From positions 44,066 through 108,065 of the forward strand of contig NZ_ASRY01000272.1 in NCBI RefSeq assembly GCF_000520815.1: a stretch of 64,000 nt of DNA. Direction: 5' to 3'. The notes beneath the pieces are model-generated. The model was given only the letters and a program-made list of their open reading frames with translations. It was not told where the DNA came from and made no database searches. The position numbers and the translations under genes are program-made. Every line of letters starts with the position of its first letter. Position 1 is the stretch's first letter. The DNA comes from Paenibacillus maysiensis (GTDB lineage: Bacteria; Bacillota; Bacilli; Paenibacillales; Paenibacillaceae). Positions 24,088 through 33,800 of the stretch are shown piece by piece.

Positions 24088-24886
24088 TATCACGGCGACT
24101 CACCAAGCAGCCACACCTTCCCCTGGAACGAAAACAGCCCCTATCCCTGTACTAGAGGTGTTTGGTCCTACCGTTCAGGGCGAAGGCATGGTTATTGGGC
24201 GCAAAACGATGTTTGTACGTACCGCAGGCTGCGATTACCACTGCTCATGGTGCGATTCCGCCTTTACCTGGGACGGCAGCGCCAAGGATCAGATCCGTCG
24301 TCTCAGCGCCGCAGACATTTGGCAGGAGCTTCAGGCCATCGGTGGCACACGGTTTTCACATGTAACCCTTTCCGGGGGCAACCCGGCCCTGCTGCCGCAG
24401 CTTGGAGAGCTGATTACCCTGCTGCGAAGCCAAGGCATTGCTACCGCCGTCGAAACGCAAGGCTCCCGCTGGCAGGAATGGCTGTATGATATCGACGAGG
24501 TAACCCTGTCACCCAAGCCGCCCAGCTCTGGTATGACGACCAATTGGGACGTGCTGGATGACATCGTAGTCCGACTGTCAAATCGGAAGATTGCCGGAGA
24601 GTCTCCAAAGCCTTACGCTGGAGCTTGCAGTTTAAAGGTCGTCATATTCGATGACACCGATCTCGAATATGCCCGTACGGTTCACGAGCGCTACTCGCAC
24701 ATTCCGCTGTTCCTTCAGACTGGCAACCCAGATGTGAACACGGAGAACACCGGACAGATCGCGGAGTCCCTATTGCATCGTTATGAATGGCTTATTGACC
24801 GTGTCATGGACGATTCACGTCTGAACGACGTACGGGTACTCCCGCAGCTCCACACCCTCGTATGGGGCAACAAACGCGGCGTATAG
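24080..24886 (+). CDS. queE: 7-carboxy-7-deazaguanine synthase QueE (radical SAM)
   Basis: A 268-residue radical SAM enzyme. The cluster motif is CDYHCSWC (C-x3-C-x2-C) following VRTAG. EVFGPTVQGEGMVIGRKTMF at the N-terminus and SGGNPALL (the GGE-like SAM motif) are characteristic. It begins with ATGAGTAA overlapping the queD stop, giving a tightly coupled queCDE set. It makes the 7-deazaguanine ring from carboxytetrahydropterin. Confidence 0.95.
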   Translation: MSNITATHQAATPSPGTKTAPIPVLEVFGPTVQGEGMVIGRKTMFVRTAGCDYHCSWCDSAFTWDGSAKDQIRRLSAADIWQELQAIGGTRFSHVTLSGGNPALLPQLGELITLLRSQGIATAVETQGSRWQEWLYDIDEVTLSPKPPSSGMTTNWDVLDDIVVRLSNRKIAGESPKPYAGACSLKVVIFDDTDLEYARTVHERYSHIPLFLQTGNPDVNTENTGQIAESLLHRYEWLIDRVMDDSRLNDVRVLPQLHTLVWGNKRGV

Positions 24887-25242
24887 CACTGATAAGTAAT
24901 ATATTCCGTAGGAACTGGATGTGCTCCACAAGCACACCAAATTTATACGAAGTACACTTTCGACATCCAAAGTTATTAACAAGAGAAAGTTTCGTCTGTA
25001 AGAACGGGGTTTCTCAATAATGCTAATGCTCCTTTAATAAAGGAGCAAACGGATTAACCACTACTCACCCACATTTTAAACGAGTAGGGACTTTATGGTG
25101 TTGACAGCGGTCGGCAGCGGAGCGGAGGATTTGAAGCTGGAGAAGCGCCAGCGATCGGAAGATCAAATCCTTCGCGGAGCGCCTCACCACCACCATAACT
25201 CCCATCTCGTTTACCAAACTAAACTTAAGGAGCCTCACCACT
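24887..25242. repeat. Non-coding spacer with inverted repeats between queE and queF
   Basis: No gene is supported here. The stretch holds a perfect palindrome GCTCCTTTAATAAAGGAGC (25028-25046). Around 25125-25180, GGATTTGA pairs with TCAAATCC, each arm flanked by GCGGAGCG. The structure resembles a short dispersed element or a leader structure for queF rather than a second preQ1 aptamer. Confidence 0.4.
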
Positions 25243-25740
25243 ATGACCGGAAGAACACCCGAAGAAATGACCGACGTTACCCTGCTTGGCAATCAGGGCA
25301 CACAATACACCTTTGCCTATGATCCCGCCATTCTCGAAAGCTTTGATAATAAACATCCGTACCGTGACTATTTTGTAAAGTTCAATTGCCCGGAGTTCAC
25401 CAGCCTGTGCCCGATTACAGGACAGCCTGATTTTGCAACCATCTACATCAGCTACATTCCCGATATTAAAATGGTCGAAAGCAAATCTCTTAAGCTGTAC
25501 CTGTTCAGCTTCCGCAACCACGGCGATTTCCACGAGGACTGCGTGAACATCATCATGAACGACCTGATCAAGCTGATGGACCCGCGTTATATCGAAGTGT
25601 GGGGCAAATTCACGCCGCGCGGTGGCATCTCTATCGACCCGTACACCAACTACGGCAAGCCGGGAACGAAGTACGAGCAGATAGCGGAGCACCGTATGAT
25701 GAACCATGATATGTACCCGGAGACGGTAGATAATCGTTAA
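25243..25740 (+). CDS. queF: NADPH-dependent 7-cyano-7-deazaguanine reductase QueF
   Basis: A 165-residue type I QueF. The active Cys lies in [21 protein letters not shown] (the second Cys forms the thioimide), and the QueF NADPH motif and catalytic His/Glu lie in [24 protein letters not shown]. It reduces preQ0 to preQ1, the riboswitch ligand and tRNA precursor. The start has AAGGAG 12 bases upstream. It is separated from queE by 356 bases with no visible aptamer of its own. Confidence 0.97.
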   Translation: MTGRTPEEMTDVTLLGNQGTQYTFAYDPAILESFDNKHPYRDYFVKFNCPEFTSLCPITGQPDFATIYISYIPDIKMVESKSLKLYLFSFRNHGDFHEDCVNIIMNDLIKLMDPRYIEVWGKFTPRGGISIDPYTNYGKPGTKYEQIAEHRMMNHDMYPETVDNR

Positions 25741-25816
25741 TATTTTACGCAATTTCACTTATCAATGATTTGCTATTGTAAAGATACTTAAAACCTAATA
25801 CCCACATCATTAAACA

Positions 25817-25890
25817 GTGAAGTGCACCTTAGAATTGACATGGGAATAACCCTTCCGTTATCCGATGAATTCTAAAGGTGCACTTCAATT
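25817..25890. terminator. Long inverted repeat between convergent queF and PAP2 genes
   Basis: GAAGTGCACCTTAGAATT and AATTCTAAAGGTGCACTTC form an 18-bp stem with one bulge, extended by inner complementarity (GGGAATAAC/GTTATCC). Lying between convergent genes, it is probably a bidirectional terminator, though a small mobile remnant is possible. Confidence 0.55.
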
Positions 25891-25907
25891 GTTGTATACC
25901 GAGTTTA

Positions 25908-27683
25908 TTACTTTGTGACCTTTAACTGAATGCTGTCGGCATTGTAGACAACCTTCACTTTGTACTTGCTTGGCAATCCAGTGGTTTCAATGGAAGTAAA
26001 CGTTCCATTTCGTTTACCATAAGTCATGATCGTGGCACCGTTAGCTGGTACATATTTGTTTGAAAAATTCAGACGCAATTTCCCATTAGGTATTGCAGTG
26101 CCTTTAATTTTGAGCAAATCATTTTTACTCAGAAGGTTGAGCTCAAGTGTACCCTTGGCAGATTGTTTGTAATTTCCGCCGATGACCAGCTTTCCAGAAA
26201 CATTTTCAGTGAGGGTACCCCCGTTGTTCGTAACATCCCCACTTCCGAAAGCCGTTTCCGAATTCCCCTCAAGTGTGCCTTGGTCGATCTGTGTACCGCC
26301 AGAATACGTATTGTTGCCCATCAGCTTCAACGTACCTGTACCCTTTTTGGCCAGCTTTCCAACGCCGGAAATATTGTTGCGCCAGCGATCCAAAGCATTG
26401 AAACCGCCTTTGGAAGCGTCCATGGTCACGGTAACGTTATTGGCGAATGCACCATAACCATCTGCGGCGGCAAAGAGATTAAGCCGTCCCCATCCCTCAG
26501 CATCATCCAGCACAGGGTAGCCAGAAGGAAGACCCGTGGTTGCCAAAACCCAGCGACGTTGCGTGCTGTCCAGGTAAGGCAGACGCGTTTCCAGTAGCAC
26601 CTCAGCTCCCTTAGGCACCGTCATTGCAGTCGTGGTTGGGTTAATTGGACTGAATCCGTATGTCAATCGTTGGGTATAGCTTTTTTTATTGGCAGAGTAA
26701 TTGCTGAACCGATCCGGGGCAGTCCCCTTTTGCGTTAACAATTTACTGTGAGCATCCTGATAAGCCGCTTTTTTCAAACTGCTATTGGCTGGATCAGACA
26801 GAATGGCAGCAGCCGTCGCAGTTGCCATGACGCGCCCTCCCATAACATCAAGCGGCGAATGCATGCCGGCAACAATACGATTGTTACCTAGCTCCGAAGC
26901 TCGCGTAAGCAGTTCCTGGTAACGCTCTGGTACGGCATAGGCCATAGCAATAGCGCTAAGATACGCGGCATTGGTATGACCACTAGGAAAGCCGCCATCC
27001 TTGCTCGGATCAGAATTTTGAGCAGGAAGCAGAGTCGGAACTACGACTGAATTATTGCTCCAACGAAACGGACGAGGATAGCTAAAGTAAGCCTTGGCCG
27101 AGCTCGTCGAAGAGTAATCACCACGCAAGGTATTGACCAAATTCACGATATTGCCAAGAGCGGAACTCGTACTACCTGCATTAGTTCCGGCATCTTCATA
27201 TTTTTTAGTCAGGGCATCCGCCGGAATGTCGTTGATCGTTGTATTTGCACCTGCATTCTTTCGATATACATCGGTAAGCGAACCCAGGCCGTCGATCACG
27301 CTGTAGCTCTGGTTTCTGCGATCATCCAAATAAGCCGCATCTGCCTCACTTGAAGTACGGCGAGCAGCCATATCAATAACTTTTTGAATATTGGCGTCCA
27401 GTACGCTACTGTTCAGCTTGGTACCTGTATCCCAGGTAGCGCCGGGAGTCCAAAGTTTATTAAATCCGGAAAGCAGCCCGATGGTCGGATTAGAGCTTTC
27501 CGTCTTATTATCAGAGCTATTATTTTTATAATTGTCTACGAAATATCCCCACGACGGTTCTGTTGGAGTTACCGTTGTTGGCATGGTTGCCGCACTCGCA
27601 TAACTTCCACCCAGGGAACTTATAAGTAAGGGTACAGATAATAAAGCAACTGACAATGGTTTCCTTAGCGATTTCATTCTCAA
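25908..27683 (-). CDS. Secreted PAP2/class A acid phosphatase with autotransporter-type repeat
   Basis: A 591-residue exported protein starting with TTG after GAGAGG. A signal peptide covers residues 1-32 (ending ASAA). The PAP2 active site is complete: KAYFSYPRP, PSGHTNAA and RIVAGMHSPLDVMGG. From about residue 430 a beta-helix segment (GTGTLKLMGNNTYSGGTQID, QGTLEG) matches the autotransporter-associated beta strand repeat usual in Gram-negative passenger domains. The tail (KLVIGGNYKQSAKGTLELNL) continues it, with no beta-barrel. It likely dephosphorylates phosphomonoesters outside the cell. Confidence 0.88.
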   Translation of the reverse strand: MRMKSLRKPLSVALLSVPLLISSLGGSYASAATMPTTVTPTEPSWGYFVDNYKNNSSDNKTESSNPTIGLLSGFNKLWTPGATWDTGTKLNSSVLDANIQKVIDMAARRTSSEADAAYLDDRRNQSYSVIDGLGSLTDVYRKNAGANTTINDIPADALTKKYEDAGTNAGSTSSALGNIVNLVNTLRGDYSSTSSAKAYFSYPRPFRWSNNSVVVPTLLPAQNSDPSKDGGFPSGHTNAAYLSAIAMAYAVPERYQELLTRASELGNNRIVAGMHSPLDVMGGRVMATATAAAILSDPANSSLKKAAYQDAHSKLLTQKGTAPDRFSNYSANKKSYTQRLTYGFSPINPTTTAMTVPKGAEVLLETRLPYLDSTQRRWVLATTGLPSGYPVLDDAEGWGRLNLFAAADGYGAFANNVTVTMDASKGGFNALDRWRNNISGVGKLAKKGTGTLKLMGNNTYSGGTQIDQGTLEGNSETAFGSGDVTNNGGTLTENVSGKLVIGGNYKQSAKGTLELNLLSKNDLLKIKGTAIPNGKLRLNFSNKYVPANGATIMTYGKRNGTFTSIETTGLPSKYKVKVVYNADSIQLKVTK

Positions 27684-27738
27684 ATCAGATCCTCTCTTCT
27701 CTTGTGCTCTTCATACTTTCTCTACGAAGCTATTACCT

Positions 27739-27754
27739 ATACAACAAGTTGTAT
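27739..27754. promoter_or_regulatory. Operator-like palindrome between divergent PAP2 and SEC-C genes
   Basis: ATACAACAAGTTGTAT has two 7-base perfect arms around AA, 55 bases upstream of the PAP2 start. It could bind a dimeric regulator, but none is identified. Confidence 0.35.
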
Positions 27755-27921
27755 GACATAAAGAATCATATCTTTAGTTTGTTAAATGAAGAGCATGGTT
27801 TTGTTAATTTATTTTTGCTTATGTACATGATCATCCACTCCAGAAAACTTCCTCCCTTTGAAAAGAAGCGGCTATACTGATATCTTTATCAGTATGAAAC
27901 TTTTATGAGGAGTGTTTTGGA

Positions 27922-29370
27922 TTGACACAATTAGGAAGGAATGATCTCTGTCATTGCGGCAGTGGTAAAAAGTATAAGAAATGCTGTTTAGACCAGGATC
28001 AACAAGCGCAGCGGGAACAGCACAGCTCCTTTCCAAATCAGGAACCGGGAAACAGCACTCAGTGGCAGGAAAGAATTGAACACACAGAATCACCACAAAA
28101 ATTCAGAAAGCTTATAGGCAAACTGAACTGGCCAACAGAAGCACAATATCAACTGGCTGACGAGCTTTTTATGGCCCTTTATGCGGAAAATAACTTAAAA
28201 TCCCTAATCGTACGTGGATGCCTCATGGAGACATTACTGCTCTGGAATAACTTCTGTAACTTAAACAGCCCATCTTTCCGTAAACCTGGGGGTTATAAAG
28301 CTGCTCTTGAGTATTTTTTTCTAACTGAATTTGGCATGCTGGTTACTCAAGCTGATCTCGCAACCAAGCATGGAGTCTCCGTATCCAGTCTGTCTAATAA
28401 TTTGCGAAGATTGGAGGATTTTTTTGAAGAATATGGGACGGAAAATGATAATCTGGCAGCTCTGACCTCGTCTAACAAAGTTGAAGAGATGACCGCTTAT
28501 TCCGAACTCGAACATGAAAAAATGCTAAGAAAAATTCAGAAATTAATGGAATCCCAGGATCATGAAGGCCTTGAGGATGCTCAGAATTTTCTGGCTTTGC
28601 AATTAAACAACTCTGAATTATTGAGAAACGATTCTCCGATAAGCTTGGAGGAAAAGGCCTACGAGCTGATGATCAGGGCTGAATCAGAAACTTCCCTTGC
28701 AAAGAAAAAGAAACTCATCAGCCAAGCGCGAGAGCTTGATCCTAACAATGTAGATGCTTTGCTTATGCTTTCGAAACTAGCAACAGATATTTCAGAAGCC
28801 ATTAAGCTGGCCAATTCTGCTATGACATATGCCCGAGATGAACTGGGTGAGGACTTTTTTGTGCAAAACAAAGAATATTTCTGGGGGATGGTCGAGACTC
28901 GCCCCTACATGCGCTCGAAGGAGTTGTATGCCAAACTGGTGTATACATCAGGCAGAATTAGTGCCGCTTGTGAACAATATGAGCAATTACTAGCATTAAA
29001 TCCCAATGATAATCAGGGGATTCGGTATAGCCTGCTTCTTTGTTATTTGGAATTAGAACGCTTCGAACAAGCAGAACAGCTACTGCAATCCTATGCAAAT
29101 GAAGGGTCAACGGAATTTCAATACGGTAAACTGGCTCTGGAGTACCTTCAAAATGGAGAAACTGCGAATCTGACTTTTTTGTATAAGCTGGCTCGTAAAC
29201 AAAATCGCCATGTCCCGGCCTATCTGCTTGGGAAAAAAACCTTGCCTTCAACACAACCCCAGTACATGACACCCGGCGATATAAATGATGCCGTTCAGTA
29301 TGTGGATTCTCATGAAAATCTTTGGGCTCGGTTATATGGATTGGTCGAATGGATGAGAAAGCAAGCCTAA
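27922..29370 (+). CDS. SEC-C motif and TPR-repeat protein
   Basis: A 482-residue protein with a TTG start after TGAGGAG. Residues 5-24 carry the SEC-C zinc motif (RNDLCHCGSGKKYKKCC). The middle contains a helix-turn-helix-like TQADLATKHGVSVSSLSNNLRRLE (residues about 140-163). The second half is helical tetratricopeptide-like repeats (LMLSKLATDISEAIKLANSA, and AACEQYEQLLALNPNDNQ later). It is probably an adaptor or regulatory protein. It stands alone, with a hairpin terminator after it. Confidence 0.75.
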   Translation: MTQLGRNDLCHCGSGKKYKKCCLDQDQQAQREQHSSFPNQEPGNSTQWQERIEHTESPQKFRKLIGKLNWPTEAQYQLADELFMALYAENNLKSLIVRGCLMETLLLWNNFCNLNSPSFRKPGGYKAALEYFFLTEFGMLVTQADLATKHGVSVSSLSNNLRRLEDFFEEYGTENDNLAALTSSNKVEEMTAYSELEHEKMLRKIQKLMESQDHEGLEDAQNFLALQLNNSELLRNDSPISLEEKAYELMIRAESETSLAKKKKLISQARELDPNNVDALLMLSKLATDISEAIKLANSAMTYARDELGEDFFVQNKEYFWGMVETRPYMRSKELYAKLVYTSGRISAACEQYEQLLALNPNDNQGIRYSLLLCYLELERFEQAEQLLQSYANEGSTEFQYGKLALEYLQNGETANLTFLYKLARKQNRHVPAYLLGKKTLPSTQPQYMTPGDINDAVQYVDSHENLWARLYGLVEWMRKQA

Positions 29371-29390
29371 GCAACCTATGAAAAGGATCT

Positions 29391-29424
29391 GCTCTCCGGG
29401 TTAAATAGAGGGCAGGTTCTTTTC
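29391..29424 (+). terminator. Hairpin terminator after the SEC-C protein gene
   Basis: AAAAGGATCTGCTCTC pairs with GAGGGCAGGTTCTTTT, giving an A-rich 5' arm and T-rich 3' arm, the usual form of a bidirectional intrinsic terminator. Confidence 0.6.
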
Positions 29425-29613
29425 CATTTTGAAGCTATCGGTTTCAAGCTGCCTATATGCAGACCACCTTTAGCTAAATCAAGCAATTGCGAGTAAGCAG
29501 CAGGATGGGAAAGAACCACCGAGTAAAGATGGCCTTTATCCCCCTTTCAGCCATTTGCTGCAAACAGATCGCTTCCTATATCTTAAAATATACATACATA
29601 ACCGGAGGTTGCC

Positions 29614-30882
29614 ATGACTACTAAAACTGCCGTAAAAAAGGAAACGGGCCAATCGCTCCCTCTGCCGGGACCTCAAGCGAAGGGTACCGTTTTTGCGATT
29701 CTGATTGCCATCAGTTTCGTTCATCTGTTCAATGACTCGATTCAATCGGTCATTCCTGCGATCTTTCCGATCTTAAAAGAATCCATGAACCTCAGCTACA
29801 CGCAGATCGGCTGGATTTCATTCGCCATCAATTTTACAGCTTCGATCATGCAGCCGGTCATTGGCTTGTTTTCGGACAAACGACCTACGCCCGCGATCCT
29901 TCCGATCGGCATGGGCTTTACGCTGACCGGCATGCTGCTGCTGGCCTATGCTGCCGATTATAAAGCGGTGCTGATCGCGGTCATCTTCGTGGGTCTGGGC
30001 TCAGCGGCCTTTCACCCGGAAGGCTCGCGAGTGTCCCATATGGCGTCCGGACCACGCCGGGGGCTGGCTCAGTCCATTTTCCAGGTTGGCGGCAATGCAG
30101 GCCAATCGCTGGCACCGATGCTTACGAGCTGGATTTTTATCCCGTTGGGGCAATTTGGCGCCATCTGGTTCACAGGTATTGCCGCAGCGGGTATCGTCGT
30201 CCAATCGTTCATCGCCCGCTGGTATGGTAACGTCCTGCGCACGGAAGGCTATGCACGTAAAAAAGCGGCGGTACGCCGCATGAAGCCCGAAGCACGCAAC
30301 CGTATTATGTTTGCCATGATTGTTCTCATCCTGCTGGTATTCGTTCGTTCGTGGTATTCGACCTCGGTCGGAAGCTACTATTCGTTTTACCTGATGGAAG
30401 TATTTAAAATGCCATTGGCTGATGCTCAGTTGTACATTTTCCTGTTCCTCGGGGCTGGAGCGCTTGGCACCTTCTTTGGCGGCCCGCTGGCGGACCGTTT
30501 TGGTAAACGTAATATGATTTTCCTGTCTATGGTATTGGCCGCACCTCTTGCGCTGTTGCTGCCTTACGCCAACCAATTCTGGACCGCTATCCTGCTGCCG
30601 ATCATCGGATTTATTATGCTGTCGAGCTTTTCGATTACGGTCGTATATGCGCAAATGCTCGTTCCCGGCAAAATCGGAACCGTCTCCGGTCTGATCACAG
30701 GCCTCGCTTTCGGCCTTGGCGGTGTAGGTGCGCTTGTGCTCGGCAACTGGATTGATAAGGTAGGCATCACCAATATCATGTTCCTGTGTGGCTTTTTGCC
30801 TCTGCTCGGCATTTTGACATTCCTGCTTCCTACAGATAAAACCTTAAACCGCTGGGCGGAAGAAAACGGAGCCGAAGTGTAA
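29614..30882 (+). CDS. MFS exporter of the fosmidomycin-resistance type
   Basis: A 422-residue protein with about 12 membrane helices. FVHLFNDSIQSVIPAIFPILK at the first helix and GLFSDKRPTPAILPIGMGFTLTG are close to Fsr-type MFS proteins. FHPEGSRVSHMASGPRRGLAQSIFQVGGNAGQSLAP is the characteristic loop of this subfamily. ACCGGAGG precedes the ATG. It probably exports a small drug or metabolite; substrate unknown. A GC-rich hairpin at about 30890-30915 follows the stop. Confidence 0.85.
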   Translation: MTTKTAVKKETGQSLPLPGPQAKGTVFAILIAISFVHLFNDSIQSVIPAIFPILKESMNLSYTQIGWISFAINFTASIMQPVIGLFSDKRPTPAILPIGMGFTLTGMLLLAYAADYKAVLIAVIFVGLGSAAFHPEGSRVSHMASGPRRGLAQSIFQVGGNAGQSLAPMLTSWIFIPLGQFGAIWFTGIAAAGIVVQSFIARWYGNVLRTEGYARKKAAVRRMKPEARNRIMFAMIVLILLVFVRSWYSTSVGSYYSFYLMEVFKMPLADAQLYIFLFLGAGALGTFFGGPLADRFGKRNMIFLSMVLAAPLALLLPYANQFWTAILLPIIGFIMLSSFSITVVYAQMLVPGKIGTVSGLITGLAFGLGGVGALVLGNWIDKVGITNIMFLCGFLPLLGILTFLLPTDKTLNRWAEENGAEV

Positions 30883-30995
30883 CAGGTAACCGTGTGGCGG
30901 CCATCCCGGCCGCTTCACACCTTCGTAGTTGCCTAGCCTGATTCCCCCACCAAGCAAGCCAAAAAACATACCCTCTTCTATCCCGAATAATCCAG

Positions 30996-31910
30996 TCAGC
31001 TCTCTTCTTCCGCCAAACGTATCAAAATACGGCGCTTCCTGTATAGCATTTTACCCGCTTCAGCTACATCACTAATAGCACCTCGGTTGGCAATGGAGCC
31101 GAACAAAATGCCCGCAATCGGGATCATCTGAAGCAGCTTTTTCCATCCAAACTGATCGCGATAGGTGTTAATAACTTCTCTCCACCCTTGCATTTGGGAA
31201 AAGACCTGTGCCTGGCGTGAAGGATCATCAAACAAGGCCAGTTCCTCCAGCACAGCCTTTTTACCGACAATATCGGATGAAGCAAATTGCATACATTTAA
31301 TTATAAAAATGCGTTCCTGCTTCTCATCAGGATTGAAGCCGTAGCATAAGGCCATTTCCTGAAGCACTTTGAGCGACAATCCGAGCAAAATAGGAATATC
31401 CGCCGCAATGGTAAACACACCGCCGATCCCTGTTGTTGCTCCCTGAGCGGCGGCAAAGGTGATGCGACCTGACGTAATATCGTCAGCGGTCTGATCCATG
31501 ATCGTTAGCGGCAGCTCAGCCGCCTGCTTCAATCCCCATGTCGGTACAGGGCTAACGTCCGAATCCGCGTTTTCCCCAGCATGAAGCCGATCCTGCGTAT
31601 CAGAAGTGGAAGCCACGCCATTTTGCCGAATCACATGTTCACGGGCCGTCTTTTTCAGCTTATTCAGAACCGTTTCTTCTTTCACCAGGTATTTACCGCC
31701 GTTTTGAATAAAGCTTCCCAGCTCGTTAAGCAGTTGTTCCAGCTTGTCCTTAATCATTTTGGGCGTCAGTCGATCCAGTAGCATAAAAGGCCATCTGCCG
31801 AGCTTTTCCCAGAAAAAAATATCCTTTTGCGCCTTCTCCCACGCCTCAATGGTCTTCAATTCATGACGCAATCGTTCCTGACTTTCCCGATATGCTGTAA
31901 CCTGCTTCAT
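30996..31910 (-). CDS. EcsC family protein
   Basis: A 304-residue protein of the EcsC family: residues 150-290 contain SGRITFAAAQGATTGIGGVFTIAADIPILLGLSLKVLQEMALCYG and RDQFGWKKLLQMIPIAGILFGSIANRGAISDVAEAGKMLYRKR, the family core with two hydrophobic stretches. The N-terminal third is charged and helical. EcsC in B. subtilis sits with an ABC transporter, but no transporter is adjacent here. Role unknown, probably membrane-associated. Confidence 0.8.
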   Translation of the reverse strand: MKQVTAYRESQERLRHELKTIEAWEKAQKDIFFWEKLGRWPFMLLDRLTPKMIKDKLEQLLNELGSFIQNGGKYLVKEETVLNKLKKTAREHVIRQNGVASTSDTQDRLHAGENADSDVSPVPTWGLKQAAELPLTIMDQTADDITSGRITFAAAQGATTGIGGVFTIAADIPILLGLSLKVLQEMALCYGFNPDEKQERIFIIKCMQFASSDIVGKKAVLEELALFDDPSRQAQVFSQMQGWREVINTYRDQFGWKKLLQMIPIAGILFGSIANRGAISDVAEAGKMLYRKRRILIRLAEEES

Positions 31911-32106
31911 AGAAGTACACGTCTCCTTTAAATCATTGCTGTTTAATGTAATGGGTAATACGTAAGTAAGGTAAGTTCAGGTTTCCTTTTTTAGCAAATT
32001 AGATGTTATACATCGTTCTAGCCAATTGCAGGCTTGACCGAAGTCTCGTTTTAGGTAACAATGATTCCTAATATGTACAAAAATACGTACAGATCGGAGT
32101 GTACCC

Positions 32107-32367
32107 ATGAACAAACCTGCATTCACCTCACAGCCTTCCTCTACTACTGACGTAGAGCTTGTCCCTTTACGCTAAAAAAGGGCTGCTTCTACTGCCACAT
32201 TTTTCTCCAGGCACTTCCCAAATATTCGTGAAGTCGTGCTGGGTGTCAACGCCCGTAATCTGCCTGCTAAAAATCTGTATCTCAAATGTGGCTTTAAGGA
32301 TGAGGGCGATACCAGGATGGGATCGCACGGCTTGCAGCATATTTTAAAAATGAGACTGTCCAGCTGA
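32107..32367 (+). pseudogene. GNAT acetyltransferase remnant (internal deletion)
   Basis: A 22-codon start (MNKPAFTSQP...DVELVPLR) stops at TAA. About 60 bases on, in another frame, is a typical GNAT C-terminus (REVVLGVNARNLPAKNLYLKCGF...HILKMRLSS). The two ends of one acetyltransferase are thus present while the middle, including the acetyl-CoA loop, is missing. Confidence 0.7.
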
Positions 32368-32428
32368 CTTCTATGCGCCCTCGCCAAATAAAAAAACTCC
32401 CGGCATAAGCACCAGAAGCCTTTATCAT

Positions 32429-32854
32429 TCATATTTCTCCTATCGAAAAGCTTAGTTTGTAATTTCCGAATTTAGTTAATTCATCCAGCATAGCAGTTAA
32501 CTCTGACTGCGAGGACATGCGCAAGCGCATCCAGTAACAGCCCTCCCCACTAACCCGATGAATCTCGACGATATAAGGATGCTCTCGTGCAAAAGCCTGA
32601 AAAGCACTATGAACGGTTCCCGAATTCAAAAACACCGTAATAAAGGCATGAATGGTCTGCCCCATTTTTTCAGGGTTCCAGCGTAGCGTGTAGCCCTCGA
32701 TGATGCCTGCATCCTCCATTTTTCGAACACGCGCTCCTACCGCTTGGCCCGTAAGATGTACAAGCAGACCAATCTCCTTGTGCGATAAAGAGCTGTCCTC
32801 AATCAGATGATGAAGAATGCGCAGGTCGATCTCATCAGGTACGAATAGTTCCAT
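32429..32854 (-). CDS. Lrp/AsnC family transcriptional regulator
   Basis: A 141-residue regulator. The ATG at 32854 has AAAGGA 9 bases upstream; two earlier in-frame ATGs are less well placed. Residues 3-55 are the winged helix (DEIDLRILHHLIEDSSLSHKEIGLLVHLTGQAVGARVRKMEDAGII). The C-terminal half is the RAM ligand domain (TIHAFITVFLNSG, then VEIHRVSGEGCYWMRLRM). It likely senses an amino acid or related metabolite. It lies 160 bases from, and divergent to, a metallo-beta-lactamase-fold gene that may be its target. Confidence 0.87.
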   Translation of the reverse strand: MELFVPDEIDLRILHHLIEDSSLSHKEIGLLVHLTGQAVGARVRKMEDAGIIEGYTLRWNPEKMGQTIHAFITVFLNSGTVHSAFQAFAREHPYIVEIHRVSGEGCYWMRLRMSSQSELTAMLDELTKFGNYKLSFSIGEI

Positions 32855-33015
32855 AGCCATTTTTCCTTTCATGGTGAAACGAGAATTCTTATTTTCCTTT
32901 CAGCAGGCCGTAGCCTGTAGCTTCTTGCATCACATATGATTGTAACAGAAACAAACAACTGTCGAATATATTCAGCTTAAAAAATTATTAACCAATATAA
33001 AAGGAGATTCCAAAT

Positions 33016-33771
33016 ATGAAAATCACACTGATCCGCAATGCAACCCTATGGCTGGAGTACGCCGGAGTAAAATTCCTGATCGACCCGATGCTGAGCGAGC
33101 CTGGCGTAAATCCGCCTATTCCCAATACGGAAAATGACCGCCGTAATCCGCTGGTTCCATTGCCACCGCAATGGGAAACGCTTGGACAGCCTGACGCTGT
33201 TATCGTTACGCACTTGCACCCGGATCACTGGGACCCGGCAGCAGCGCAATGGCTGGACAAACAGCTTCCCGTCCTCTGCCAGCCCGGAAATGAGGATCAG
33301 ATCGCTGCTAACGGTTTTACGCAGGTAACTCCGATTTGGGTGGTAGGTTCTGTGGGGGAAATTGAGATTATCCGCACAACCGGGCATCATGGTACTGGAG
33401 AAATCGGCGAACAGATGGGCCCCGTATCGGGCTTTGTATTTCAAGCCCCGGGCGAGCCTGTTGTCTATTTGGCCGGGGACACAATCTGGTGCAGTGAAGT
33501 ATCAGAAGCACTCGACAAGTACCATCCGGAGTGGACGATTGTAAATGCCGGGGGAGCGCGGTTCACGGTTGGTGATCCAATTACGATGACTGCGCAGGAT
33601 GTGACGACGGTTGCGCAACACGCCCCCTATACACAAGTAGTGGCTGTCCATATGGAGGCGATCAATCATTGTCTGCTCACCCGAACTGAGCTAACCGAAC
33701 ATATACGCAACGAAGGATTGAGTGAGCGTGTGCATATTCCGGTAGATGGAGAAAGCTTATCTGATAAATAA
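33016..33771 (+). CDS. Metallo-beta-lactamase-fold hydrolase (UlaG-like)
   Basis: A 251-residue protein with the metal motif THLHPDHWD (H-x-H-x-D-H), a downstream TTGHHG and the aspartate in VYLAGDTIW, giving a two-metal centre. The N-terminal MKITLIRNATLWLEYAGVKFLIDPML resembles the UlaG/L-ascorbate-6-phosphate lactonase branch. Its substrate cannot be told from sequence. An AAAGGAGATT site precedes the ATG. A terminator follows. Confidence 0.85.
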   Translation: MKITLIRNATLWLEYAGVKFLIDPMLSEPGVNPPIPNTENDRRNPLVPLPPQWETLGQPDAVIVTHLHPDHWDPAAAQWLDKQLPVLCQPGNEDQIAANGFTQVTPIWVVGSVGEIEIIRTTGHHGTGEIGEQMGPVSGFVFQAPGEPVVYLAGDTIWCSEVSEALDKYHPEWTIVNAGGARFTVGDPITMTAQDVTTVAQHAPYTQVVAVHMEAINHCLLTRTELTEHIRNEGLSERVHIPVDGESLSDK

Positions 33772-33800
33772 GATCCGCTAGCCTCAAAAAACGAACCAAC

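Noticed and set aside
24887..25242. A second preQ1 aptamer before queF
   Set aside because: Neither the C-rich loop nor the A-rich docking tail is present.
32172..32432. Minus-strand frame of 86 codons
   Set aside because: It lies opposite the GNAT remnant, which explains the coding-like signal better.
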